From: Oribacterium sp. P6A1
GTDB taxonomy: Bacteria; Bacillota; Clostridia; Lachnospirales; Lachnospiraceae
DNA length: 44,747 nucleotides
Assembly: GCF_000702885.1 (NCBI RefSeq)
Contig: NZ_JNKO01000022.1
Location: 1 to 44,747, forward strand
Direction: 5' to 3'
The notes under the pieces were generated by a model that was not told the DNA's origin, ran no database searches, and was given only the letters and a program-made list of their open reading frames with translations. The position numbers were made by a program, and so were the translations under genes. Below are positions 1 through 9,800 of the stretch, piece after piece; the stretch's first letter is position 1, and each line of letters starts with the position of its first letter.

Positions 1-77
1 TGAGGTGACAAACTATTAGTAGTCAATAGGTTTTAGAGAAAATTTGGGATTAATTGACTTGAGGGTAACTTTAATAA

Positions 78-107
78 ACCATCTGAATATACCGTATTTC
101 AGATGGT
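78..107. terminator. Hairpin downstream of IS110 transposase
   Basis: ACCATCTGAATA (78-89) pairs with TATTTCAGATGGT (95-107) around a five-base loop, with one bulged T. It lies 25 bases past the transposase stop, inside the element. It could end transposase transcription, or be part of a structured RNA in this end of the IS. There is no clean T tract on the minus strand, so the terminator role is uncertain. Confidence 0.4.
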
Positions 108-131
108 GGACGGATCAGATATTATTTGAAA

Positions 132-1307
132 TTAGCGTGATTTCTGAGAATTGAAGTCTATGTTTTGTTTTTCTAAAGCAAAGATTACTCGTATGAGTTT
201 CTTTGCAACATGGGTTATAGCTACCCGATGAGGTTTACCTTCATGACGCTTCTTGGCATAGTAAGTTGCAAAAGTCATATCGAAGCGAATTAAAGGAAGA
301 CAACAGTTTAGCAAGACATATCGCAATGGAGATGATCCGTGCTTTACCATCTTTCCACCATGGGATTCTGTACCTGAATCATTTACGCTTGGCTCAATGC
401 CAGCAAATGCTAGCATCTGTGCTGGTGATGAAAAATTGGAAATGTCTCCGTATTCTGCGTAGATTACTGCCGCAGAAATAGGACCAATTCCTGGAATGGT
501 CATGAAGTGAGGACGAACTTCGTTGATGAGCCTTATAATCTCGCCTTCAAGCGAATTTATTTCTTTGACTAAGGATTTGAAAAGGGATAGTAAACTTTCA
601 AGTTCGACATCAAATATGGAATTATTGATGCCAACAGTATTAGTAGCTAAACGCTTCAACTCAAGGAACTGTTGAGGAGAAAACTTACCATGGGATATGC
701 GACGGATTTCATTATAGTCAGTTTCATTCATGGCAGACATGTTTTCAGCAGAGCCGTAGTTTTCTAATAGATATAGAGCTGTTTTAGAAAAACGTTCATT
801 AAAGAATGGCTTAAACTCCGGAAATGTATGGTCAAGAACATTAGTGAGTTTAACAAGATATAAAGATCTTTGACGGACTAACCTATCGCGAAGACGGGTT
901 AATGACTTTAAAGAATAAGAGTGATAAAATCCTTTTGAATGGGGTTTGTACTCAACAGTCATTAACCATCGAGCAATAGATTCACAGTCAACAGAATCGG
1001 TTTTTGTACGCCTTAGAGTGGTTGATTTTTTATATTCCGATATCAAGACTGGATTTACTTCCATGAACGTTAGCGAGGCGTTTTCAAGGAAAAGCTCAAG
1101 ATTTAGGGCGTAATGAGATGTTGATTCAAACCCTATTCTTATGTCCTCGGGAGAGGATAAAGAGTTAATAGTTGTGAATAGTTGATCAAATCCTTCTTTA
1201 TTGTTTTTAAAAGTGAATTTAGCAACTACAGATTGATCGGCTGCAGCTATAATGCAGCAATCATGTTTGTACTTGGAAATATCAATTCCAGCAAAATACA
1301 TAGACAT
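132..1307 (-). CDS. IS110-family transposase (DEDD recombinase)
   Basis: The 391-residue protein has the IS110 architecture. An N-terminal RuvC-like DEDD domain opens with GIDISK (Asp9) and includes the acidic residues Glu61, Asp104 and Asp107 (RTKTDSVD). A coiled-coil linker follows. The C-terminal transposase domain has PGIGPISA and the HGSS serine motif (Ser325/326) conserved in the family, where the serine is the presumed nucleophile. The start is taken at the ATG at 1307 (MSMYF) because AGGAGG lies at 1317-1322 on the same strand; the longer frame opens upstream of this site. The gene is intact and probably active. It acts with an element-encoded bridge RNA to choose target and donor sites (family knowledge). 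Open frames on the opposite strand inside it are shadows. Confidence 0.93.
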   Translation of the reverse strand: MSMYFAGIDISKYKHDCCIIAAADQSVVAKFTFKNNKEGFDQLFTTINSLSSPEDIRIGFESTSHYALNLELFLENASLTFMEVNPVLISEYKKSTTLRRTKTDSVDCESIARWLMTVEYKPHSKGFYHSYSLKSLTRLRDRLVRQRSLYLVKLTNVLDHTFPEFKPFFNERFSKTALYLLENYGSAENMSAMNETDYNEIRRISHGKFSPQQFLELKRLATNTVGINNSIFDVELESLLSLFKSLVKEINSLEGEIIRLINEVRPHFMTIPGIGPISAAVIYAEYGDISNFSSPAQMLAFAGIEPSVNDSGTESHGGKMVKHGSSPLRYVLLNCCLPLIRFDMTFATYYAKKRHEGKPHRVAITHVAKKLIRVIFALEKQNIDFNSQKSR

Positions 1308-1571
1308 TAGATATAACCTCCTGATTATTATAGTTGGCACTGTTGTCTACCACAGAGAGATCGACTGTGTAATCACGTAAATCTAAACGTCAAGCGTTAA
1401 CAAACTAATTACCAGTATTAGACGAAAAGCTGTGGTCTGAGTCACCTCACACCAGTCAAAGCTGTATTGATTTAGAAACAGATCCACAGTGCCTAAATAA
1501 ATATATCAGAAAAGGATTAGAAATAGCCCAGAGAACCTGGGAGAAAGGAATAATCCAATCACTTTTCTAAT

Positions 1572-3665
1572 ATGATTGGATTATACGTGACTTTTGAAAA
1601 TGGTTCTACCGAAACAAGAGATATACCCTGGAGCAGCCTTAGCAGAGAACATGACTACGACTGGACCTATTATGTTCCTAAAGAGGATGGCAAAGCTTCC
1701 TACATGGTCACTTACACCACCTCTGTCACCGTTTATGACAATGTCAATAAGCTTACGGTGAAGAACCATGCGGAGACCAATTATGATAATAGTTCATTTC
1801 CTTTAGACGTCACCACCACTCCTCATAAAAATACCACTGTTGATGCCAAAAAGCAGGCAGCAAAGGTGACATTAAACGAAGTAACCTGGATCATACAGGT
1901 GACCATTCCTGCCGAGGGAGTAAATACCTTTACAGTTAATGATTCTCTTCCGAATGTATGGACTGAAAATGAACCCAAAATACATATGTTTGATGAATTT
2001 GAGGAACTTGTCAGTATTGACGGTCTTTTGGATTCTGAAAGTTACAAGTTGGATGCAGACAAAGGTACACTTTTCTTTACTTTTTATAAGGATAAAGCCC
2101 AAACGGTTGAAGGACTTAATGCTACAGCTTCAGATAGAAAAGTGACTATTGTTTATAAAACAAAGAACAGCAAAGAGTGGCTGGATTACGCAAAAACAAC
2201 CACAAACACCTGGTATTTAGAACATGAAAACACGGCAGAAGTAAAACTTAACGGTAAGCCTACACCTATATCAGCAAAAGCCTTTCCGCCTGTTGAAAAG
2301 CTGATAAAGAAAGGAGAGCTTCGCACCAGTAATTATGAGAATTCCGGGAAACGGATATACGCGTATAGCCTTATCATAGGTGGTGTTACAGGTGGCGATG
2401 TTACTATTAACGACATCTTTGATACTGAACATCTTTCATACGTTGATGATATATCAGACGATTGGATCAAAAAAACTACAGCCTTGATTTACGGAGGTGA
2501 TAATCAGCACTGGCCGGATAATGAAACCACAGTTAAAGCAAAAATAACAAAAACTGATTCAGGAATAAAGATTCATATCGAGGATTTTCCTAAAAAAGCT
2601 GACGGAGAGTACTACTCATTTTACAGAATACCTTACTACCTTGCCATAAAGGAGTCCGATGCCATACGCCTGGCTCTTGAAAACGGGGGAAAGGCCACTA
2701 TCAGAAACACTGCATACTGGAATTCCGAAAAATCCCAGGTGGACATCAGCTACGAACACAATCCTATAAAGAAAGAATACGGTTATGATGCTAATAAGGG
2801 TATTGCTTATTACACCATCACTGTGAACCCTTCAAAGGATGTTCTAAACCAGGGCAAAGCCATGACTCTGGAAGACGAGTTTGAGAATCAGGTTATAGAT
2901 ATCTCCTCCATCAAAATAAGCGCAGAGGATAAATCAGGCAAAAACAGAGCTTCTGAGATCAGCTATTCAATGAAGGGAAACCTTCTTACTTTTGAGAATA
3001 TTCCTGATGAAACAAAGGTGGTTATCAAATATGAGGCCCTGCCTGTTTTCTCATATGAATCCAACAAGGCTTCTTTGACAAACAAGGCTACCCTCATGAC
3101 TTACAGTGACGAGACGGCCTTTGACGCCTACTTCAATGCCCTTGCAAAGGCAAACGGAAGTATAGCAAAGCTAAAGCTTATAAAGTACAAGGAGGGGGAT
3201 ATTCAGACCCCGCTTCCGGGAGCTGTCTTTGACCTTTACGTAATTGAAAACGGAGAAAAAAAGGCTGTCAATGACAAAAACAACAACATCATACAGTTCA
3301 CCACAGGTTCTGACGGAACAGCCACTGTAGCTCTTGACTATTCCACAACCGGGCAGAAGCTGTTTTTCAATAAGCAGTATTGCCTCGTGGAATCAACGGC
3401 ACCGAAGGGTTATACAGTGAACAGTGAAAATGCTTACTACTTTACACTGGTTGCTCCAAAAGATAACGACTCAAAGAATATATGTGACCCGGAAAATGCT
3501 GTATATCAAAACGGATATGTATTAACCATTTCCAACAGATCATTCTGGGGTGTGCTGCTTCCCCTTACCGGCGGTAACGGTACCACTATGTTTTATATCT
3601 CAGGCTTCATCATGATACTTTTAGGCAGTACCTTCATTCTGTTGAAAAGGTATAAAAAAGTCTGA
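1572..3665 (+). CDS. Isopeptide-forming fimbrial/adhesin protein, 5'-truncated, LPLTG-anchored
   Basis: This is a 697-residue cell-surface fimbrial subunit. It holds several isopeptide-forming/Cna-like beta domains and then a SpaA-like prealbumin domain at about residues 535-640, with an E-box-like segment YCLVESTAPKGY. The C-terminus is a complete sortase signal: LPLTG at 663-667, a hydrophobic segment and the tail RYKKV. There is no signal peptide. The frame begins mid-domain at MIGLYVTFENG, an in-frame stop lies at 1551-1553, and no good ribosome site precedes the ATG (AAAGGA is more than 20 bases away). The IS110 end lies 122 bp upstream. The likely reading is that the 5' part, with signal peptide and N-terminal domains, was lost at the insertion, so the gene is probably non-functional. 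Next to a major pilin and class C sortase, the parent would be the tip or minor pilin. Confidence 0.8.
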   Translation: MIGLYVTFENGSTETRDIPWSSLSREHDYDWTYYVPKEDGKASYMVTYTTSVTVYDNVNKLTVKNHAETNYDNSSFPLDVTTTPHKNTTVDAKKQAAKVTLNEVTWIIQVTIPAEGVNTFTVNDSLPNVWTENEPKIHMFDEFEELVSIDGLLDSESYKLDADKGTLFFTFYKDKAQTVEGLNATASDRKVTIVYKTKNSKEWLDYAKTTTNTWYLEHENTAEVKLNGKPTPISAKAFPPVEKLIKKGELRTSNYENSGKRIYAYSLIIGGVTGGDVTINDIFDTEHLSYVDDISDDWIKKTTALIYGGDNQHWPDNETTVKAKITKTDSGIKIHIEDFPKKADGEYYSFYRIPYYLAIKESDAIRLALENGGKATIRNTAYWNSEKSQVDISYEHNPIKKEYGYDANKGIAYYTITVNPSKDVLNQGKAMTLEDEFENQVIDISSIKISAEDKSGKNRASEISYSMKGNLLTFENIPDETKVVIKYEALPVFSYESNKASLTNKATLMTYSDETAFDAYFNALAKANGSIAKLKLIKYKEGDIQTPLPGAVFDLYVIENGEKKAVNDKNNNIIQFTTGSDGTATVALDYSTTGQKLFFNKQYCLVESTAPKGYTVNSENAYYFTLVAPKDNDSKNICDPENAVYQNGYVLTISNRSFWGVLLPLTGGNGTTMFYISGFIMILLGSTFILLKRYKKV

Positions 3666-3831
3666 TGAAATTGCTGAAGGCGTATTAATTTTAACGAATA
3701 TGTATTAGCAAGCCAAAACGGCCAGGTGATTTAAGCGGTTTTATAAGTCAGATAGTTATATCATACACGAGCTTGGTAATAGCAGAGTGAATAAAATTTA
3801 TTATTATAGCAAACAGGAGAGTATAGAAACG

Positions 3832-5745
3832 ATGAAATTCAACAGATTTTTAACAATTGCACTGATGACAGGCATGACTCTTGGGACTGTAACTTCACAG
3901 GGATTTGCAGCATATGCAGAGACCGGTTCAGAAACAAGTTCTGAGGCAGGTTCACAGACAGGATCAGAAGCCGGTTCAGCAGCAATTTCAGAAGGAAATA
4001 CATCATCCGAGAAGAATGAAGTCACATACACAAACGGAGCTTCAGAAGGTACTTATACCTTAAAAATCAATAATACCGGTAAAACCACTCACACCTTTGA
4101 GATTTACCAGATCTTTAAGGGAACACTTAGCGATGATAAAAAAGTTCTGTCAGACATAAAATGGGGAGATGGCATTTCAATAGATGATCTTCCATCAGCT
4201 TTAAAAGATGTAGTGTGGGGCAACGGAGTTATACTTTCGGATGATGATATCAAAGAGGATGCAGCGAAAGTAGCTAACGGTCTTACAAATGAAAACGCAG
4301 AGAGTTTTGCTAAGGGCATAAGCAAGGCCTTAAGCGTGAAAACTGCTGAAGCTAAAATCATTGCAAACAATAATGCGACTTTGAAGCTTCCTACAGGCTA
4401 CTATTTTGTAAGAGACAGTGAGGGATCTCAGAACACCTCTGAAGGTTCTTACACCCAGTATCTTCTTCAGATTACAGCCGATACTGAAACAACTACCAAG
4501 CTTGATGCTCCTACATCATTAAAGAAGGTTAAAGAGGATGACCACGAAGTAACAGGAACAACAGACTCAAGACTCTCTTCCTTCGAGGTAGGAGATCACT
4601 TCAATGATGTGGCCGATTACAGCATCGGAGAAAAAATTCCTTACGAGCTTGTTGGAACACTTCCTTCAAACTACGCCAAGTATACTACTTACCAGTATTC
4701 TTTTGTGGATACCATGAGTTCTGGTCTGGATGTTGACAAAGAAAGTGTGAAGGTTTATTTCAGACCTTCTGTAGATTCTAATCAGTCTTCGGAAATAGAG
4801 GTTACTTCAAAGGCATCAGTTGATGTCTCAGAAGATCTGCATAGTCTTAACGTAAGCTTCAGCGATCTTAAAGCTGCTGTACCAGAGGCCACAGAGAAAT
4901 TTATATTTATCGTAAGATACGAAGCTACTCTCAATGAGAATGCCGTTGTAGGTCTTCCGGGAAATACAAATGAGTTCCACCTTGAGTACTCCAACAACCC
5001 TAACGGAGATGGCAAGGGAACAACTCCCGAGGATAAGAACATAGTTTTCACCTATGAGCTTGATAACGAAAAGATCACATATATCTCAGAGGCTGAATAT
5101 AATGCCATTACTGATGACGATAAAGACAAAAAGTATACGAAGCTTCAATACGATCTGAACGGTGACGGAACTGCTGAAACGGTATACAAAAGAACACTTA
5201 CCGGCGCCAAGTTCAAGCTCTTCACAACAAGCAATAACGAAGACACAGGCGCCAAGGGTGCTGTGATAGAAAATGGTGTTTTCATGGGCTGGGATGATGT
5301 TTCAAAGGCTACAGAAGTTGCTTCAGATGAAAATGGTCTTATAAAGATCAAGGGGCTCGATTCCGGAGTTTATTATCTTGAAGAGACAGAGGCGCCAAGC
5401 GGTTACAATAAGCTTACAAATAGAGTAAAGCTTGAAATCAAAGCAGAAACCGTAAACAATCAGTCATGGGAGAGCATGGATCCTGAGGACGCATTAAAGA
5501 AAACAGAAACAGACAAAGATGGCAATGTAATTAAAACGGCCCTTACCGTTACGCTCGATGACAAGACAACTGTTAATTCAGATTCAAATCTTGGTATCGT
5601 AAAGACTGAAATCGTGAACTTTGCAGGTTCAACACTTCCTTCAACCGGTGGCATAGGTACAACCATTATGTATGCTGTGGGCGGACTTCTTGTAATCCTT
5701 GGAGGAGCAGCTATCATCATAAAGAGAAGATCAGATGCAGAATAA
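3832..5745 (+). CDS. Major pilin, isopeptide-forming, LPSTG-anchored
   Basis: This 637-residue secreted pilin starts at ATG 3832, set by AGGAGA at 3814-3819; a GTG further upstream lacks a ribosome site. The N-terminus is a signal peptide (MKFNRFLTIALMTGMTLG, cleavage near AYAE), followed by a Ser/Glu/Gly-rich linker. The first domain (about 60-220) is followed by PTSLKKVKED, where a lysine could serve as the polymerising pilin-motif lysine. A middle isopeptide domain and a C-terminal Cna-B domain with the E-box YYLEETEAPSGY follow. The sorting signal is LPSTG at 602-606, then a membrane segment and KRRSDAE. Length and order match the SpaA-type shaft subunit that class C sortases polymerise. 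The sortase start overlaps its 3' end. Confidence 0.9.
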   Translation: MKFNRFLTIALMTGMTLGTVTSQGFAAYAETGSETSSEAGSQTGSEAGSAAISEGNTSSEKNEVTYTNGASEGTYTLKINNTGKTTHTFEIYQIFKGTLSDDKKVLSDIKWGDGISIDDLPSALKDVVWGNGVILSDDDIKEDAAKVANGLTNENAESFAKGISKALSVKTAEAKIIANNNATLKLPTGYYFVRDSEGSQNTSEGSYTQYLLQITADTETTTKLDAPTSLKKVKEDDHEVTGTTDSRLSSFEVGDHFNDVADYSIGEKIPYELVGTLPSNYAKYTTYQYSFVDTMSSGLDVDKESVKVYFRPSVDSNQSSEIEVTSKASVDVSEDLHSLNVSFSDLKAAVPEATEKFIFIVRYEATLNENAVVGLPGNTNEFHLEYSNNPNGDGKGTTPEDKNIVFTYELDNEKITYISEAEYNAITDDDKDKKYTKLQYDLNGDGTAETVYKRTLTGAKFKLFTTSNNEDTGAKGAVIENGVFMGWDDVSKATEVASDENGLIKIKGLDSGVYYLEETEAPSGYNKLTNRVKLEIKAETVNNQSWESMDPEDALKKTETDKDGNVIKTALTVTLDDKTTVNSDSNLGIVKTEIVNFAGSTLPSTGGIGTTIMYAVGGLLVILGGAAIIIKRRSDAE

Positions 5746-6622
5746 GAAAAAATCTGTACTTTCAAATTTAATTACCGGATTTATAGCTATCATCATGGTG
5801 GCGGGAATAGGGCTTTTGCTTTATCCCACCATCAGTGAAAAGTGGAATGCACTTCATCAGTCACGTATCATAGCCGGTTACACCGAACAGCTTGCAAGTG
5901 ATGATTCGAAGCACATTGAAGAAGAGTGGAATGATGCCGTAAGCTATAACGAAGCTCTTCCCCTGAAGGCAGACCGCTACAAGATGTCCGAGTCGGATAC
6001 AGATGAGTACAATAAACTCCTTGATACAACAGGCACAGGAATCATGGGATTTATAACCATACCGAAGATAGATGTAAAGCTGCCTGTTTATCATTCCACA
6101 GATGAATCCGTACTGCAGATAGGTGTAGGCCATATTCCCGGGTCATCACTTCCCGTCGGAGGCAAAAGCTGTCACACTGTGCTGTCAGGGCACCGTGGAC
6201 TTCCTTCAGCCAAGCTCTTCACAAGACTTGATGAAATGGCAAAGTCGGATATATTTGCACTTCACGTTCTCGGAAAAGTTCTCATTTACGAGGTAGAGGA
6301 TATAAGCATTGTCCTTCCGGATGAAATCAACAGCATAAATATCGAAGATGGAAAGGACTACTGCACTCTGGTTACCTGTACTCCTTACGGAGTAAATACC
6401 CACCGCATGCTGGTGAGAGGTGAACATACGGAGACCATAAGTGAAGAGGAATATGCTTCACGAAATTATGAAGGCTCTGCCGTGTCTACAGTGACTTCAG
6501 ATGAGACAAATGATTCCCAGGGGCATGAGATTCCGGAGTATCTTCCTATAGCATTTGCAGGATTTGCGGTACTTGTGCTTGGATTTGCATTATTTGCACC
6601 TGTAAAGAAGGAAAAAAGTTAA
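5735..6622 (+). CDS. Class C sortase (pilin polymerase)
   Basis: This 295-residue membrane transpeptidase joins pilins by cleaving LPXTG and linking the Thr carbonyl to a lysine of the next subunit. Visible features are an N-terminal membrane segment (about 11-31), catalytic His153 in LSGHRG, Cys215 in TLVTCTPYG and Arg224 in THRM. A second membrane segment lies near 270-290, followed by a basic tail. Two membrane anchors plus about 295 residues is the class C layout. The segment before the catalytic core (about 88-112) is where the lid would sit, but I do not see an obvious DPW/DPF lid motif. The start overlaps the pilin stop by 11 bases, so expression is probably translationally coupled. 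Confidence 0.92.
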   Translation: MQNKKKSVLSNLITGFIAIIMVAGIGLLLYPTISEKWNALHQSRIIAGYTEQLASDDSKHIEEEWNDAVSYNEALPLKADRYKMSESDTDEYNKLLDTTGTGIMGFITIPKIDVKLPVYHSTDESVLQIGVGHIPGSSLPVGGKSCHTVLSGHRGLPSAKLFTRLDEMAKSDIFALHVLGKVLIYEVEDISIVLPDEINSINIEDGKDYCTLVTCTPYGVNTHRMLVRGEHTETISEEEYASRNYEGSAVSTVTSDETNDSQGHEIPEYLPIAFAGFAVLVLGFALFAPVKKEKS

Positions 6623-6635
6623 TCTATAATTAGCG

Positions 6636-6688
6636 AAAAGCCGAAACATTTATGATTTTTGAATCATAAATGTTTCGGCTTTTCTTTT
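6636..6688 (+). terminator. Strong terminator after pilus operon
   Basis: A perfect 22-bp inverted repeat (6636-6657 with 6662-6683, loop TTTG) is followed by a T-rich run. It separates the pilus operon from the HD-GYP receptor gene. Confidence 0.9.
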
Positions 6689-6856
6689 TGTTTAGTGATT
6701 ATTGACGAATAAAAATGTATAATCAACTTATAAAAATCTTTAAAAATAAGCAGTGTTTTTTTGTGATCTTCAAAAACGTTATGACAAGAGGATTTACGCC
6801 GCAGAGTATCAGTGTGAAGGTATTGACATAAAAGATTTTTACAGAGGTACAGGTCT

Positions 6857-9800
6857 ATGAATAAACCCTTTTTCAGTTTACGGAAAATTCTTATATCTGT
6901 TTCTATTATACTGACTGCTGTTATCATGCTGTCATTTTCTGCCTTTTCGGAGGAATTAAGGACAAATCACAATGAAAGCGGCAATATAAACAGGCCTCTT
7001 TCCGTGGATCCGACAGGGGAAGCGGAAGATTTTACAGCTGTACTGTATAACAACACCAACGGACTTCCGACTTCGGAGGCCAATGCCATCACCGAAACAG
7101 CAGAGGGCTTCATCTGGATAGGAGGCTACAGCGGGCTCATACGCTATGACGGTAATACTTTTCTGCGTCTTGATTCCTCCACCGGAGTTTCCAGCGTCAC
7201 AAGTCTCTATGTGGACAAAAAGAATCGTTTGTGGATAGGAACCAATGATGCCGGGCTTGCCATGATGGAACATGATAATTTACATCAGTGGGGAGAAAGC
7301 GACGGTCTGAATTATCTCAGGGTAACTTCCATAACAGAAGGTTCCGACGGAACCATTTACGTGTCCGCAGGCAGTGGGCTTGCCATGATAGATGAGAACC
7401 TGAAGCTTCGGTATCTTGATGATCCGAGAGTGGCGGATTCTTCCGTGGAGGCTCTTCGAAATGATGAAGACGGGCTGATTTTCGGAATAACGGATCACAG
7501 TGATATATTCACAGTGAAGGACGGACATATCCTAAGCTTTATAAGCCATGAAGACAGTGGATTTTCAAATCTTTCTTATATACTTCCCGATATCAAAAAC
7601 AAAAGTTATGTCTATCTGGCCACCGATGAATCCAAAATCTATCATTTTGATCTCCGGGGGAAGGGTAAAATCTTAAAGGAATGGGACGTGTCTCCCATAT
7701 TCAGCATTTCAAGTCTTGAATATATAGACGGCGCTCTCTGGATATGCGCTCAGAATGGAATCGGTAAGCTTTGCGACGATGAGTTAAAGTGTGTTCACAA
7801 TATCCCTATGAACAGTTCCATAGAGAAAATGATAACCGACTACTCCGGAAACCTCTGGTTCACATCTTCAAGACAGGGTGTGATGAAGATAGTACCAAAT
7901 CGTTTCACTGATCTTTTTAAGCGTTACGGTATACCGTCAAGTGTTGTTAATACAACCTGCCTATATAAAGACCGATTATTCATGGGGTCGGATACAGGGC
8001 TTGTGGTTCTGGATGAGAAGGACGGAAAAATCCTTAATTCGGTAAATCTTACTAAAGCCGAAACAGCATCCGGCATCGAACTTCAGTCGAAGGATCTTAT
8101 CAGTCTCCTCAGCATGAAACGTATACGTTCCATCATCCGTGACAGTAAGGACAGACTTTGGATCTCCACCTGGAACAGCGAAGGACTCCTAAGATATGAT
8201 GATGGAGAGCTTATGGTATTTACCGAAAAGGACGGACTTATGTCCGCCCGGATCCGGGCTGTGAGTGAGAAAAAAGACGGTTCCATGCTGGTTGTCAATA
8301 CCGGCGGAGTCAGTATCATTAAAGGTGACAAAGTAGTAAAAAACTATGATAAGGAAACGGGAATAACTATTCCCGAGAATCTTACCGTAACTGAGGGATT
8401 TAACGGAGAAATCCTTCTCGGTTCCAACGGAGGCGGTGTTTTCATCATAACCGATGAAGAAACCAGAAATATCACCACACGTGACGGACTCAGTTCCGGA
8501 ATCATCATGCGCATTAAGCGTGACGATAAACGAAGAGTCTACTGGCTGGTTACCAGTAATTCTCTTACCTATATCACAGAAGACTTTGAGGTTCACACCA
8601 TAAAAGACTTCCCGTATTCAAACAACTATGATCTGTATGAAAACAGCTCGGGAGATATGTGGGTTCTTTCCAGCAACGGAATCTATGTGGTTTCCGCAGA
8701 TGAGCTTATGGGAGACGAAAAACCTGATACCGTGTTCTATGGCCTTGATAACGGTCTTCCCTGTATCTCAACGGCCAATTCTTACAGTGAACTCACTGAT
8801 AACGGAGAGCTTTACATAGCTTCCGGGGAGACGGTAGTTAAGGTAAACATAAATAAAAACTTTGAAAATGTCAGCGAGCTGAAGGTAGCGGTGCCTTTCG
8901 TGGATGCCGATAACCGCAGATTTTATCCGGATGAAAATGGAGTTTTCAATCTTCCTTCCGATATTCAGAAGCTGACCATAAACAGCTTTGTTTATAATTA
9001 TTCCCTCATCAATCCTCAGGTGACCTACTATCTTGAGGGGTTCGATTCTTATGGAAGAACGGTTGACAGAAGCAGTCTGGTTCCCGTGGACTATACCAAT
9101 TTACGTGGAGGAGCTTATAATTTTGTTATAGAAATAAAGGATTCCATGGGAAGAGGAACAAATGCCTTTTCGGTAAAAATAGTTAAAGAAAAGGCGTTTT
9201 ACGAACAGCTATGGTTCTATGTGATTTCTTTAATATTTATCACCATTGTGCTTTGTTATCTGGTTCAGGTGTATATAAACCAACAGATGCGTGCACTGAA
9301 AAAGAAAAATCAGGAAACCATGACTCTTATTGAAGAGATCACCGAAGCTTTTGCAAAGATGATCGATATGAAGGACCGTTACACCAACGGTCATTCCTCC
9401 CGCGTGGCCCATTATACCGCTATGCTTTCAAAGGAGCTGGGATACGACGATGAAACAGTTCATAAATATTACCGTATAGCCCTGCTTCATGATATAGGAA
9501 AAATAGGAGTACCTTCCTCTGTGCTCAATAAGTCCGGAAAACTTACGGATGAGGAATTTGAAATAATCAAATCCCATACCACCAAGGGTTATGAAGCTCT
9601 GAAGGATATCAGCATCATGCCGGAACTGTCGGTGGGCGCACAGGCTCATCACGAAAGACCTGACGGAAAAGGATATCCTAATCACCTGAAGGAAGGGGAG
9701 ATACCACGAGTGGCTCAGATCATTGCAGTAGCGGATTGCTTTGACGCCATGTACTCAAAGCGTCCTTACAGAAACAGAATGAATTTCGATAAGGTTGTTT

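Larger units (their letters stand above)
1..1449 (-). mobile_element. IS110-family insertion sequence (IS1111-like ends)
   Basis: The first nine bases (TGAGGTGAC) are the exact inverted complement of 1441-1449 (GTCACCTCA). These arms flank one transposase gene on the minus strand, with about 130 non-coding bases on each side. IS110 proper usually lacks terminal inverted repeats, while the IS1111 subgroup has short subterminal ones, so the ends look IS1111-like. The left end coincides with the first base of the window, so its outer flank and any target-site match cannot be seen. IS110-family elements encode a structured bridge RNA in a non-coding end; both non-coding flanks here are long enough to hold one. 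No target duplication is expected in this family. Confidence 0.8.

Noticed and set aside
266-481. Plus-strand open frame of 71 codons inside the IS110 region
   Set aside because: It lies wholly antisense to the conserved transposase C-terminus and has no homologous features or ribosome site.
6636-6683. 22-bp perfect inverted repeat as a possible transposon end or operator
   Set aside because: Position after the sortase stop and the T-rich tail make it a plain terminator.
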